NCBI GenBank assembly: GCA_963816975.1
Contig: CAWFMD010000003.1
Location: forward strand, 124,001 to 188,000
Direction of reading: 5' to 3'
Length of the DNA: 64,000 bases
Source: DASRIA01 sp963816975
GTDB taxonomy: Bacteria; Actinomycetota; Thermoleophilia; Solirubrobacterales; JBBDJG01
The first letter of the stretch is position 1. Each line of letters opens with the position of its first letter. Shown here piece by piece: positions 27,787 through 37,081 of this stretch. Both the position numbers and the translations under genes were made by a program. The notes under the pieces were generated by a model. The model was not told where the DNA came from. It was given only the letters and a program-made list of their open reading frames with translations, and made no database searches.

Positions 27787-28723
27787 GCAGGCGCCCCGGA
27801 TACGCGCGCCGCCGGACACGGCGGCGCGCCGCGAGCGCGAACGGCACCAGCGCGATCACGGGCAGCGCGCACGCCGCGCAGAGAACGGCCACGCCCCCGT
27901 CCAGCGTGACGGTCGGGTAGGGATCGAGCCAGCCGGCGCCGGAGAGCCGCAGGGCCACGGGCACCACGGTCAACGCACAGGCGGCGAGCGCGAACCCATG
28001 GTCGTCGCGCGACCACGGCAGAGAGTCGCGCACAGAACGCCGGGCGGGCGCACGCGCGCCGTAGCCGCGCACTTCCAGCGAGGCCGCGGCGTCCATGGCG
28101 CGCTCCAGCGCCCCCGCTCCGAGCGCCCGCGTCATCGTGCCCGCGACGCGCAGACGTGCCCTACGCCCGCCCGCCGGCGCGACATCCGCGCGCAGGCCAT
28201 AGGCCTCGCGCATCCGCGCCGCGTCGCGCGCGAGCAGTGGGAGCATGCGCGTCGCCAGCGCGGCGGTGAGCGCGGAACGGGGCGCGATGCGGCGCATCCC
28301 GCGCAGCACGCGGTCCGGGTCGACGACGGCCGAGTAGAGCGCGAAGGCCAGCACGATCACCACCACGCGCAGGCCCGCGAGCCCTCCGTACACGACGGCC
28401 TCGGCTGTCACGTCGAGCGCCCCGTACAGCGGCACGACCGGTCCCTGCACGAGCAGGGTGAGACCCTCGCGCGACACCAGCGGGTTGATCGCGGCGACTA
28501 TCACGGCGAGCGGCACGGCGAGGCGCGCGGCGGCGCGCAGCTCAGCTCCCACCCCGGCCGCGAGCCCCGCCGCGATCACGCATGCAAGCGCCGCTGCCAG
28601 CATCAGCGGATGCGCGGTGACGAGCGCGGCGATGCATGGCGACAAGGCAAACGCCGCGGCCACCCCGGCGCGCGCGCGGTGCAGCGGGGACCCGGTGTCC
28701 CGGTATGTCGGCACGATGCTCAC
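27779..28723 (-). CDS. ecfT: ECF transporter transmembrane coupling protein EcfT
   Basis: 314 residues of CbiQ/EcfT type with several membrane segments (FALSPCIAALVTAHPLMLAA, LAVPLAVIVAAINPLVS, VYGGLAGLRVVVIVLAFALY). A cytoplasmic helical region contains AASLEVRGYGARAP, matching the Ala-Arg-Gly coupling motif that contacts the ATPases. GTG 28723 overlaps the DUF4430 lipoprotein stop (GTGA). The adjacent ATPase and S-component complete the importer. Confidence 0.88.
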   Translation of the reverse strand: MSIVPTYRDTGSPLHRARAGVAAAFALSPCIAALVTAHPLMLAAALACVIAAGLAAGVGAELRAAARLAVPLAVIVAAINPLVSREGLTLLVQGPVVPLYGALDVTAEAVVYGGLAGLRVVVIVLAFALYSAVVDPDRVLRGMRRIAPRSALTAALATRMLPLLARDAARMREAYGLRADVAPAGGRRARLRVAGTMTRALGAGALERAMDAAASLEVRGYGARAPARRSVRDSLPWSRDDHGFALAACALTVVPVALRLSGAGWLDPYPTVTLDGGVAVLCAACALPVIALVPFALAARRRVRRRAYPGRLHA

Positions 28724-29664
28724 TCGCCGGGTGCTGGGAGCGGGAGCGCGATCGGCGCCGGTGCGGGCGTCGCCGCCACCGCGAAGCGGTCGCGCAACGC
28801 CGTGGAGTCGATCAGCGCCACGGCCCGCTCGACTCCGGCGGCGTTCGTACCGGACACGACCCAGGTCGGCTGCTGCTCCTCGAAGCGCGTGGCGGCCACG
28901 ATCCCGGAGCCCGGGCCAAGCGTCCGCGCGGCACGTCCCTGTGCGTCGAGCAACTCGAGGGCGTAGCCGTCCGCGCGGGACACCGGGCGCGCGAACACCC
29001 CGCTCTGCCCCGGTCCCTGCTCCAGCTTGCGGGCGGCCGCATCCGCCCGCACGTCCGCCCACTCTCCGATCAGCAGGCGCAGCGTGTCCTTGCCGACAGG
29101 GGTCCCGAGCGCAGCGATCGCCGTCTCGACGCCGGCGCTCTCCAGGCGCGCGCGCACCGCCCGGCACTGGTCGCCGGCGCCGGGCGCGCAGTCCAGCCGC
29201 ACCGGGAAGCGCTTGCCCCCGGACCCGTGCAGGAACGGCTCGGGATAGGAACCGACCGTCGCCGGCACGCGCATCGCCGCGCTCCAGTCGCGGTAGTCCC
29301 ACCAGACGCGATCGCCGCCGTTCACCTCCTGCTCCGCGGCTCCGGTGTCGGCCTCGATGCCGTTGACGAAGTAGAACCAGTCGCGCCGCGCGCCGCCGCC
29401 CGACTGCGAGCGCACGCCTTTGATCGCATTCACGAAGCGCCCGCCGTAGCGCGTCTCGACGTCCTTTACGCGGCGCGTCAGCATCCGCAGCACCGTCTCC
29501 CCGGCAGGAATCGGATCCACGCGCGCCTGCAGCACGCGCTGCGCGCCGAAGTCGCGCGTGACGGTCAGCGTCGCCCTGCCGTCGCCCGCATCGCTCGCCC
29601 CGACGCTGCATGCCGCCAGCACGAGCGCGGTGAGCGCCAGGGCAGCCGCCAGCGGTGCGCGCAT
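28720..29664 (-). CDS. DUF4430-type lipoprotein
   Basis: 314 residues. The N-terminus is a lipoprotein signal (LALTALVLAACSVGA, lipobox LAAC). The following domain has a DUF4430 pattern: ETVLRMLTRRVKDVETRYGG, RDWFYFVNGIEADTGAAEQE and GDRVWWDYRDW. DUF4430 is the fold of the cobalamin-binding beta domain of intrinsic factor and transcobalamin. The C-terminal half (about 130-300) is unrecognised. The start ATG overlaps the upstream gene stop (TGATG). A surface B12-binding role is inferred from the fold, operon and riboswitch. Confidence 0.75.
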   Translation of the reverse strand: MRAPLAAALALTALVLAACSVGASDAGDGRATLTVTRDFGAQRVLQARVDPIPAGETVLRMLTRRVKDVETRYGGRFVNAIKGVRSQSGGGARRDWFYFVNGIEADTGAAEQEVNGGDRVWWDYRDWSAAMRVPATVGSYPEPFLHGSGGKRFPVRLDCAPGAGDQCRAVRARLESAGVETAIAALGTPVGKDTLRLLIGEWADVRADAAARKLEQGPGQSGVFARPVSRADGYALELLDAQGRAARTLGPGSGIVAATRFEEQQPTWVVSGTNAAGVERAVALIDSTALRDRFAVAATPAPAPIALPLPAPGE

Positions 29665-31475
29665 CACCGCACCCTCACATTCACGGGGAAGGAGGGAACC
29701 GCACCGGGCGCGGTCGCGACGAGGGCGTAGCTGCCGCCCGCCGGCCGCACGAGCGACGCCTGCCCGTTGGCGTCGGTGAGCGCCGTCACCGGGCCGAGCG
29801 TGAGCGTCGCGCCGGCGACGGGCACCTTGCGCCGTTCGTCGTCGTACCCCTCCACGGCCAATTGCAGGACGCTCCCCGGCGGGCCGTCGAGTTTCCGCGC
29901 GGCGACGCGCAGCGAGCGCTGGCAGCCGCGGGTCGCGGCGTCCATCACGCAGTAGAGCCACAGCACGCGGTCGCCCCTTTTCAACGGCGGCGCGGCGAGA
30001 TCCGCCGCCCCCACGCTGCGCGCGCGGTCGTTGACCTTGTAGACCCAGCCGTCCTGGCCGCGGTTGCGCTCGCGGCCGACCCGGTCCACGAACAGCTGGC
30101 CGGAGCTGCGCGCGTTGCGCCGCTCGCAGCGGCCGAAGTCGCGTACGCGCATTCCGATGCCGCGCCGGGCGAGCGCCGCCGCGAGCGCCGCGAGCGGAGT
30201 TGAGCCGTCGACCTCGCACCTGCGCGCCGACGCCCGCACCACCGTGGAGCGCGTCCGCAAGGTCGCTGCCTCGGCCACGGTGCCGCGCTTCCCGACCACC
30301 ATCACCTGCACGCGCGCGGCGCGAGCGCGCGCTGCGGTAGTGGCGCCGTGCGCCCGGCGGGCCACCTCGAACCTGCTCCTGTTGCTTCCGCTGACGAACC
30401 GCTCGTCGCGGTTGCGACGGCCGTCGAACGCCTTCACGTCGAGCACGTAGCGGCCCGCCGGCAGCGCGCGCGGCAACAGGTACGACCAGTTGCGGTTGGA
30501 CCCGATCGCGAAGAAGAAGACCTTCCTGCAATGCGTGCCGACGAACCGCTCGCGGCGCCCGCTCCACCACTGGCAGCTGCGACCGCGCGTACGCCGGCGC
30601 AGCGCGATCTTCACCTCGCGCACGCCGCTTGGGTCGTCACCGACGACGCCCTTCAGCAGCCGCGGTCCGCGACCGTACCTGCGCCCGCCGCGGGGACGGC
30701 TGATGCGCGCGACGGGCGCGGTGGAGTCCTGCACGGCCGGGCCCGGCACCGAGAGCTCGGGCACGAAGGCCGAGCAGCGCCCCGCTCCCGGCACCTCCAC
30801 GCACACCTCGAGCGCGTTGGAGCGCACGGACCCGGCGCGTTCCGCTTTCAGTCGCGTCACGCCTTCCGTTGCGAAGGCCACCTGGAGCCGCCCGTCAGTC
30901 CCGCTCGCGCCCGGCACGCCCGCGATCGTCGCGCCCTCGAGCGGCTGTCCGGTGGTGCCGTCGGTGACGATCACGGAGGCGGTCTTCCCGACCTCGGCCC
31001 GCGCCGGGCCGGCGAGCCTCAGCAGGGGCTTGCCGAACGAGTCGAACGTGAAGAGCACTTCATCGCCCGGTGAAACGCGCTGCTGGCAGCCACCGACACT
31101 CGGGAACTCGTAGTTGAGCGCATAGCCCCAGTAGCGGAAGCCGACCGGGTCCTGCGCCTCGGGGCCGATGCGCTCCACGGCGAAGTCCTGGAAGGTGGCG
31201 TCCCAGGCGCCGCCCCAGCCGCCCGCGATCGGCGCGTCGTCGAGCGCCGCGGTCATCGTCGGCACGGGCGACGGATGCGCGCCCGCGTTGGTCCCGTCGC
31301 ACGGGTGCGGGCCGTCTCCCTTGTCGATCTGCTTGCCGTCGGTCGTCACCGGGGCTTCGAAGATCGTCGCGGCCGAGCCTTCGACGCGCAGGTTCACGGT
31401 CACGGGGGCGGCCTGCGCGGTGGCGCTCGCGAGCAGCGCGACGAGCACGGCCGGCGCCCAGGTCCTCGGGATCAT
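29664..31475 (-). CDS. Large secreted protein with two DUF4430-like regions
   Basis: 603 residues with a signal peptide (AVLVALLASATAQA). Near residues 60-150 is a DUF4430-like segment (VGFRYWGYALNYEFPS, VSPGDEVLFTFDSFGKPL). A carboxypeptidase-like or Ig-like stretch follows (ASVIVTDGTTGQPLEGA). After a basic central part there is a second DUF4430-like region near 440-510 (DGWVYKVNDRARSVGA, LKRGDRVLWLYCVMD). It ends in an Ig-like domain (VPVAGATLTLGPVTALTDAN). It is the first gene after the cobalamin riboswitch; an AAGGGAAGG ribosome site precedes ATG 31475. It is a candidate extracellular cobalamin binder. Confidence 0.72.
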   Translation of the reverse strand: MIPRTWAPAVLVALLASATAQAAPVTVNLRVEGSAATIFEAPVTTDGKQIDKGDGPHPCDGTNAGAHPSPVPTMTAALDDAPIAGGWGGAWDATFQDFAVERIGPEAQDPVGFRYWGYALNYEFPSVGGCQQRVSPGDEVLFTFDSFGKPLLRLAGPARAEVGKTASVIVTDGTTGQPLEGATIAGVPGASGTDGRLQVAFATEGVTRLKAERAGSVRSNALEVCVEVPGAGRCSAFVPELSVPGPAVQDSTAPVARISRPRGGRRYGRGPRLLKGVVGDDPSGVREVKIALRRRTRGRSCQWWSGRRERFVGTHCRKVFFFAIGSNRNWSYLLPRALPAGRYVLDVKAFDGRRNRDERFVSGSNRSRFEVARRAHGATTAARARAARVQVMVVGKRGTVAEAATLRTRSTVVRASARRCEVDGSTPLAALAAALARRGIGMRVRDFGRCERRNARSSGQLFVDRVGRERNRGQDGWVYKVNDRARSVGAADLAAPPLKRGDRVLWLYCVMDAATRGCQRSLRVAARKLDGPPGSVLQLAVEGYDDERRKVPVAGATLTLGPVTALTDANGQASLVRPAGGSYALVATAPGAVPSFPVNVRVR

Positions 31476-31504
31476 GTCTGAGCCTTCCCTTCCTCGAGGG
31501 TGAT

Positions 31505-31690
31505 CACGGCGTGGCCGGTGACAGGTATCCTGGCTCCCGGGTGATTCCGCCGCGCCTTCCCGTGGAAGCGATGCTCCCCAGTGGCTCCCGGCTCGTCAGC
31601 GACGGCGCGGGTGCGACGAACACTCCCGGTCACAGTGGCGGGACCGCGCCGGATTCGCACCGGCTTCCCTTCCACCGACCTCTGGCGCGC
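31505..31690 (-). promoter_or_regulatory. Cobalamin (AdoCbl) riboswitch
   Basis: Read on the minus strand, the B12-box region at 31631-31671 contains AAGGGAAGCCGGTGCGAATC followed by CGGCGCGGTCCCGCCACTGT, the most conserved part of cobalamin riboswitches. The 3' portion at 31520-31534 reads GCCAGGATACCTGTC, the other conserved block. It lies about 30 nt upstream of the large DUF4430 gene and would repress the ECF operon when cobalamin is plentiful. The outer boundaries are approximate. Confidence 0.93.
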
Positions 31691-31713
31691 AGTCTATCGC
31701 CGCCGACGAGAGG

Positions 31714-31788
31714 TAGCCCGTAGGGGATTCGAACCCCTGTTTCCGCCGTGAGAGGGCGGCGTCCTAGGCCAGGCTAGACGAACGGGCC
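31714..31788 (-). tRNA. tRNA-Glu (CTC)
   Basis: The cloverleaf has acceptor GGCCCGT/ACGGGCT, anticodon stem CCGCC/GGCGG with loop CTCTCAC (anticodon CTC), and T-loop GGGGTTCGAATCCCC. CCA is not encoded. Confidence 0.93.
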
Positions 31789-31836
31789 GTGCGTTTCGGC
31801 TGACCATTCTAGACAGGCGCTGGTCGGCCTTCCCAG

Positions 31837-31920
31837 TGCGGGCGGAGGGACTCGAACCCCCATGGGCTTTCGCCCACGGCGACCTGAACGCCGCGTGTCT
31901 ACCAATTTCACCACGCCCGC
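31837..31920 (-). tRNA. tRNA-Leu (CAG)
   Basis: Acceptor GCGGGCG/CGCCCGC, anticodon loop TTCAGGT (anticodon CAG), and a long variable arm TGGGCGAAAGCCCA as expected for leucine. CCA is not encoded. Confidence 0.94.
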
Positions 31921-31999
31921 ATGGCGTTTCGGACGCGAAGTGTAGCCCTGGTCGGAAGGCCGGCACATCGCCCGGCCACCTGGTCTGCAGAGCCGGGTG

Positions 32000-33382
32000 T
32001 CAGTGCTCGCCGCGGGGGCGGATCTGGCTGCGCTCCTCGGCGGCGATCCGCTGGAAGCGCTGCTTCAGCTCGCCCCTCGCAGCGTCCGAGAGCTTGGCGG
32101 AGCCGTTGGTCTCGTCGGTCAGCGCCCGCAGCATCAGATCGGAGTCCATCGGCACGCCGCGGCGCTCGGCCTCGGCACGAGCGTCGGTCAGGATGCCCTC
32201 GAGCTCCGCATCGAGGCCGGCCTCGTGGAGGATGCGCTGCAGCTCGGTTTCGACTTCCTGCCGGTAGCTCGCCGCGTGCTCGCCGTTCGCATGTGCGCCG
32301 TTCGCGGCCGGCGCGCCGTTCGCATGCGCGCCGCCGTTCACGACGGGCGGAATCACGGGCGCCGTGAGCATCGACAGCGGAAGCGCGGGCGCCTTCACGT
32401 CCACAGGCTTCTTCGGGGGCTGCGTCGGTTGCGCAGACTGGTCCGGCGGCCTGACATTGACCTTCGTGGCCCGGGCGCCACCCACTCCGAGGCCCGTCGC
32501 CCCGGCGGCCGCAACCGCCTTCGCGGCTCCCCTCACACCTCCGTCCATGTCGGGGGCATGGTCATCGAGCATCGACGGCAGCTTGCCGTCCGGGTTGATC
32601 AGCGTCGCGAGCTGCTCATCGTCGTAACGCCGGAAGCGGTTCCACGCCACGGCGGAAATGCCGCCGATCACGATGAACAGCCCGAGCAGCCCCAGCAGCG
32701 CGGCTACGCTGTTGGCCTCTTCGGTCTGGCGGTCGGCGGGGTTGGTCGAGACCAGCGGCGTCGGGGGCGGCTCGGACGAGCGTGCGTACGGGTCGACCGG
32801 AGTGATCCATGACCGCGCGTCCTTCGACGGCTCGGTCGGTGTGATCGTCACCGGCTGCTTGGGCACGATCGGCTCTACGGAAGTGGGCGTGACCGGCTTC
32901 GGCGTCGGCGTCGGCGTCGTGGCGGTCGGCGCCGGGGTGACCGTCGGCGTCGGGCCGCTGTTCGGTACGGCGGGCGTCGGCGCGGTCTGAGCTTCGGGCT
33001 GCACCAGCGGCCGATAGCCCATCTTCTGCTTCAGCTTCCAGGGGCTGTTCTCGCAGCTGTCGTTCGCGAGCACCAGGACGAGGCGCGCCTCACGGCGTTT
33101 GTCGCCCAGGTTCGGCATCCGGAACTTGCGCGACACCCTGTCGCCCTTGACGACGCCGTCCTTGACCTCGCGGTTGTTCACCTTCAGCAGGAACTCGGTG
33201 CCGGCGGTGACCCCGGTCAGCTCCATCGGCACGAGCTGCTTGGCCGTCGCGTACTCGTAGGTGTCCACGAAGACCGGCTCGCCGCAGGGCTGGACGGCCT
33301 GCGAGCCCGCAGACTGTGCCCCTGCCCCCAGAGACACGAGCGCTACGCACATCCCGATTCCCGCTCGTAGACCGCTACTCAT
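32000..33382 (-). CDS. Secreted/membrane protein with Pro-Thr linker, unknown function
   Basis: 460 residues, not recognised. It has a signal peptide, then an extracellular domain of about 110 residues (CGEPVFVDTYEYATAKQLVP; LVLVLANDSCENSPWKLKQK). A Thr/Pro-rich linker runs from about 130 to 215. One membrane helix follows near 230 (VAALLGLLGLFIVIGGISAV). The cytoplasmic tail contains NGAHANG repeats and a charged helical end (YRQEVETELQRILHEAGLDA). The layout suggests a surface protein anchored in the membrane. Confidence 0.65.
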   Translation of the reverse strand: MSSGLRAGIGMCVALVSLGAGAQSAGSQAVQPCGEPVFVDTYEYATAKQLVPMELTGVTAGTEFLLKVNNREVKDGVVKGDRVSRKFRMPNLGDKRREARLVLVLANDSCENSPWKLKQKMGYRPLVQPEAQTAPTPAVPNSGPTPTVTPAPTATTPTPTPKPVTPTSVEPIVPKQPVTITPTEPSKDARSWITPVDPYARSSEPPPTPLVSTNPADRQTEEANSVAALLGLLGLFIVIGGISAVAWNRFRRYDDEQLATLINPDGKLPSMLDDHAPDMDGGVRGAAKAVAAAGATGLGVGGARATKVNVRPPDQSAQPTQPPKKPVDVKAPALPLSMLTAPVIPPVVNGGAHANGAPAANGAHANGEHAASYRQEVETELQRILHEAGLDAELEGILTDARAEAERRGVPMDSDLMLRALTDETNGSAKLSDAARGELKQRFQRIAAEERSQIRPRGEH

Positions 33383-33489
33383 GGATTACCGACCCCCTCC
33401 TAGGGCGTCCCGGGTTGAACCGAGGGTACCAAAGGCAATGCCGCGGATGCAGCCGTTTTTGCTGCATGCCGGACCTCTCGGCGGTCCCG

Positions 33490-35611
33490 TCAACGGCGCG
33501 TCGACCGTTTGCGGACGACCACCTTCGTGGCCCTCGAGGTGGCGCCCATGCAACGGGCCGTCTGGGACACGCGCGCCCGGAACCGATAGCTGCGGCCGGG
33601 TCTCGTCCGGAGGCTGAAGCGGCCATTGCGCGCGGTGACCGCGACCTCGAACGTCTGGTAGCGGCGGCTGCGCAACTTGCGTCGCTGCAGCGCGATCTTC
33701 TGGCGCCGCTGGCAGCTCGCCTGACCCGCGCTCGTCCTCAGGCGCCCTCTCAGCCGCAGGGACGATCCAGACTTGATCCGCCGCTTGCTGGGCTTCATGT
33801 CGAGGCGGCGCAGCACCCGCGCCTGTACGGTCGCGCCGCGCCGTGGTCGGGGGGTGGAGCGCGGCCCGGGGGTGGAGGAAAAGCTACAGCCGGCGAACGC
33901 GGACGCGGCCGGTCCGCTGCTCGTGAACGTGTAGACGCGGCCTGCGCCGCCGTCCGATGCCGGAGCGCCCACGGCGAGGTCGAGGAACCCGTCGGCGTTG
34001 CGGTCACCGAGCGCCGCGATCGCGGCGCCGAAGCGGCCGCCGGTCTCGTTGCCGGGGTCGGCGATCGTCCTCAGCACCTGGCTGGCGCAGGCGCTGGCGA
34101 TGTGCACCGCGCCGGCGTGCGTGCCGCCCGTGTCACCGAGCGCGATCTCGGCGGGCGCATCGCCGGCGACGTCGCCGAGACCCGCCGTGAAGGCCGCGAA
34201 GGCTCCGTCGGCGGCGGGCGTGGGATCGACCAGCACACCGAACGGGCTCGGCCCGAACGGGTCACCGGAATAGGCGATCGCGCCGCCACCGCCGCTGGGC
34301 GTGCCCAGCACCATGTCCGGCCCTGGTCCCGCCCCCATGTCACCCGCGGCCGGAACGGTCTGGTCGAATGACCCGAACGCCGCCGCGGTCTTCACCTCCG
34401 CCGACTCGACTCTGGCCATCACGGCGTTCGAGTAGGCATCCACCATGAACACGGCCCCCGCGTCAAGCGCGCCCGGCAGATCGACCCCCGGCGCGCCGGC
34501 CGCGAAGTCCGGCCTGCCGTCGGGCTGGTTGGTCAAGGGGATCGACGGGCTCACGCAGGTCGCGGCGGGACGGCTGGGGTCGGGCGTGTCCGCGCAGCGG
34601 CCCGTGTCGCCGAGCGCGCCCAGCGAAGCCCCGTAGCGCGGGGTCTCGCCCTCACCGATCGCGCCGGGGAAGGAGCTGACCGCGGCACCGGGTTCTGTGA
34701 GCTCGGTGACCGGGGTCTGCGAGGAGCCCCGTGAGGGCCTCGCCGTGAAAGACGTAGACGCGCCCGATCCCCGGGCACAGTCCCGTGCACACGCCCTCGA
34801 GCGTGATCTCGGTCTCGGCGAAGTCCGGCGCTCCGACCGCGAAGTCAGGCTTGCCGCCGCCGTCCACATCGCCGAGCGCGACCGCCGAGCCGTCTTCGTA
34901 GGGGCAGGCACCGAGCCCGCCCCAGGTGTCACAGGCCGGTTGTCCGGACAGCCCTGCGAGCGACTTCCCGAAGCCCGCGACGCCCGATGCGGAGCGCTCC
35001 GACAGCTGCACCGGCTTGAGCGTCAGGCCGCTTTCGCCGTCCAGCACGTAGACCGCGCCCTGGTCAACGCCGGCGGGCGTGTCGGTGCCGGGCGCAGACA
35101 CCAGCACGTCGGCGATCCCGTCGGGCGCGCCGACGGTGCAGCCACCGCCACCGGTCGGACTACAGCTGGCGACGTCCTCGAGCTTTGCGACCTTCGTCCC
35201 GAAGGCAGTCGCTGCGCCGGCGTGCGAGGCCTGCGGGAAGGGAGCCCTGGCCTCCCAGATCAAAGCGCCCGTTGAGCTCATCGCATAGACACGGCCGCTG
35301 ATGCCGGCGCCCAACTCGGCATCCGTGTAGTCGGGAGCCCCCACCACGAGGTCGTCCCGGCCGTCTCTGTCGAGGTCCCCGGCATTCACGAGGGACTGGC
35401 CGAAGTGTGCACCGGCCGTCGCGGGCGATGGCTGAATCGGGCCCGGCGCCCAGCTCGAGGGCAGCGCTGCCTGGGCGGGCGCGGCCGCGCACGCCCAGGC
35501 CAAGATCAGAAAAGCGATTCCGCCGAGGCGGAAACGAGTCGCTGCGAACACTCCCCCATCCCTGCTCGAAGGCCCCTGCCGGGTGCCGGGTGGTGGTCGG
35601 CGGTCCTTCAC
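33490..35611 (-). CDS. Secreted FG-GAP (integrin-alpha-like) propeller protein, frameshifted
   Basis: A signal peptide (GGIAFLILAWACAAAPAQA) precedes repeated FG-GAP units such as NAGDLDRDGRDDLVVGAPDY, GDVDGGGKPDFAVGAPDF, LGDTGGTHAGA and LGDRNADGFLDLAVGAPA. Asp-rich loops in these repeats bind calcium. The C-terminal 110 or so residues are a basic Ig-like module (SLRLRGRLRTSAGQASC). The frame breaks at 34727-34730: removing one base from CCCC joins FHGEALTG to SSQTPVTELTEPG. This is probably a sequencing error. Start GTG 35611 is tentative. Confidence 0.8.
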
Positions 35612-35832
35612 CCAGTGGTCCGATTATAGGCCGGTTCACTCCCTGCACGCGACAGTAGTTCCGCGAGCGAACGCAGCAATTGCAGGCGCTAAGCGGTGAT
35701 CGGCCCGATTTCCGGTGGCCCCTGGAGTAAGCTCTGAATCGCAGGGGTCACCCGCCTGACCGAGGGTATCGCAGGCGCGGAGCGCCCGGTCCGAGCGATC
35801 TGTCGGCCGTGGCCGGTACCACCTCACACCAC

Positions 35833-37044
35833 ATGGACGCAAGAGCAGGGTTGTTCTTCAAAGGTTCCAAGGCGCCGAGCGGCGCCGAGCGACTGCTGTC
35901 GCGCCTGCCGCGGCGCTCATCGCCGGCTGAACGGGCGATGACCCTGGCGTTCGCCGGCGCATTGTTCGCCGCGATTTTCGTTCTTGGCATCGCGGTCGCC
36001 GATCCCGCGGAGGCTGCCTCCGTGCTGTACGTGCTGCCCGTCGCCCTGATCGCGATCAGATTCGGGGCGCTCGGCGGCATCGCCGCGGCGACGTTGGGGC
36101 TCGGCCTGTTCGGGATCGTGAACGGCGTCAACGACGAGGGCGCCGGAGCCCTCGGCTATCTGACGCGCGGGAGCGCTTTCTATGTGCTCGGGGCGCTGCT
36201 CGGCAACTTCTCGACGCGGCTGCGCAGCACCTACGAGATCGTGCTCCGCCGCGAACAGCAGCTCCAGGCCATCCTCGACAACAGCGCCGCAGTGATCTAC
36301 CTGAAGGACCGCGCCGGCAAGTACATCCTGGTCAACCGGAAGTTCGAGGAGCTGTTCGGCGTGCGCGGCAGCGTGATCGGAAAGTCGGACCGCGACCTGT
36401 TCCCGGCCTACATGGCCGACGCCTTCCGCGCCAACGACAGGCGCGTGCTGAAGGAGGACCGGTCGCTCGAGACCGAGGAGGTCGCTCCCGGCGACGGCGG
36501 GGACCACACCTACATTTCCGTGAAGTTCCCGCTGCACGACTCGAGCGGGAAGGCGTACGGCGTCTGCGGCATCTCCACCGACATCACCGCTCGCAAGGTC
36601 GCGGAACAGGGACTGCGGGAAAGCAAGGACAACGTGGGGCGGATCATCGACGGAGCCCGCGAGGCATTCGTGTCGATGAACCAGGACGGTGAGATCACCG
36701 CCTGGAACCGCGCCGCGGAGGAGATGTTCGCGTGGCCCGCGGCAAAGGCGATCGGCAGGCGGCTTGCCGACCTGATCGTGCCCGAGCGCTACCGGAACGC
36801 CCACCAGCGCGGGCTCGAGCGGTTCCTGCGCACCGGCAAGGGGCCGATGCTCAACAGCCGCGTCGAGTTGCTGGCACTGCACCGCGACGGCTCCGAGTTC
36901 CCGGTCGAGTTGAGCATCACCGCCGTGCGGGTGCGCGGCGGCTTCTCGTTCCACGCGTTCATCCACGACATCAGCGACCGCAAGCGGCTGGAGCGCGAGG
37001 TCGTGCGCCTGTCGGAGCTGCGCGCGGGCGTCCTCAACGAGTAG
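35833..37044 (+). CDS. Membrane protein with two PAS domains and no output domain
   Basis: About 403 residues. The N-terminal region has several membrane segments (MTLAFAGALFAAIFVLGIAV, SVLYVLPVALIAIRFGALGG). The first PAS domain is near residues 145-265 (LQAILDNSAAVIYLKDRAGK, GVCGISTDITARK) and the second near 275-390 (REAFVSMNQDGEITAWNRAA, GGFSFHAFIHDISDRKRLER). It ends soon after a short coiled stretch (VVRLSELRAGVLNE). No kinase, GGDEF or other effector follows. It may signal through a partner or be truncated. The start is uncertain; GTG 35809 is also open. Confidence 0.78.
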   Translation: MDARAGLFFKGSKAPSGAERLLSRLPRRSSPAERAMTLAFAGALFAAIFVLGIAVADPAEAASVLYVLPVALIAIRFGALGGIAAATLGLGLFGIVNGVNDEGAGALGYLTRGSAFYVLGALLGNFSTRLRSTYEIVLRREQQLQAILDNSAAVIYLKDRAGKYILVNRKFEELFGVRGSVIGKSDRDLFPAYMADAFRANDRRVLKEDRSLETEEVAPGDGGDHTYISVKFPLHDSSGKAYGVCGISTDITARKVAEQGLRESKDNVGRIIDGAREAFVSMNQDGEITAWNRAAEEMFAWPAAKAIGRRLADLIVPERYRNAHQRGLERFLRTGKGPMLNSRVELLALHRDGSEFPVELSITAVRVRGGFSFHAFIHDISDRKRLEREVVRLSELRAGVLNE

Positions 37045-37081
37045 CCCCGCCGCTCCGCCGCAGCCCGCTAAATTCAGCGGC

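Noticed and set aside
31472..31675. Short open frame upstream of the DUF4430 gene
   Set aside because: It coincides with the cobalamin riboswitch; its sequence is explained by conserved RNA structure.
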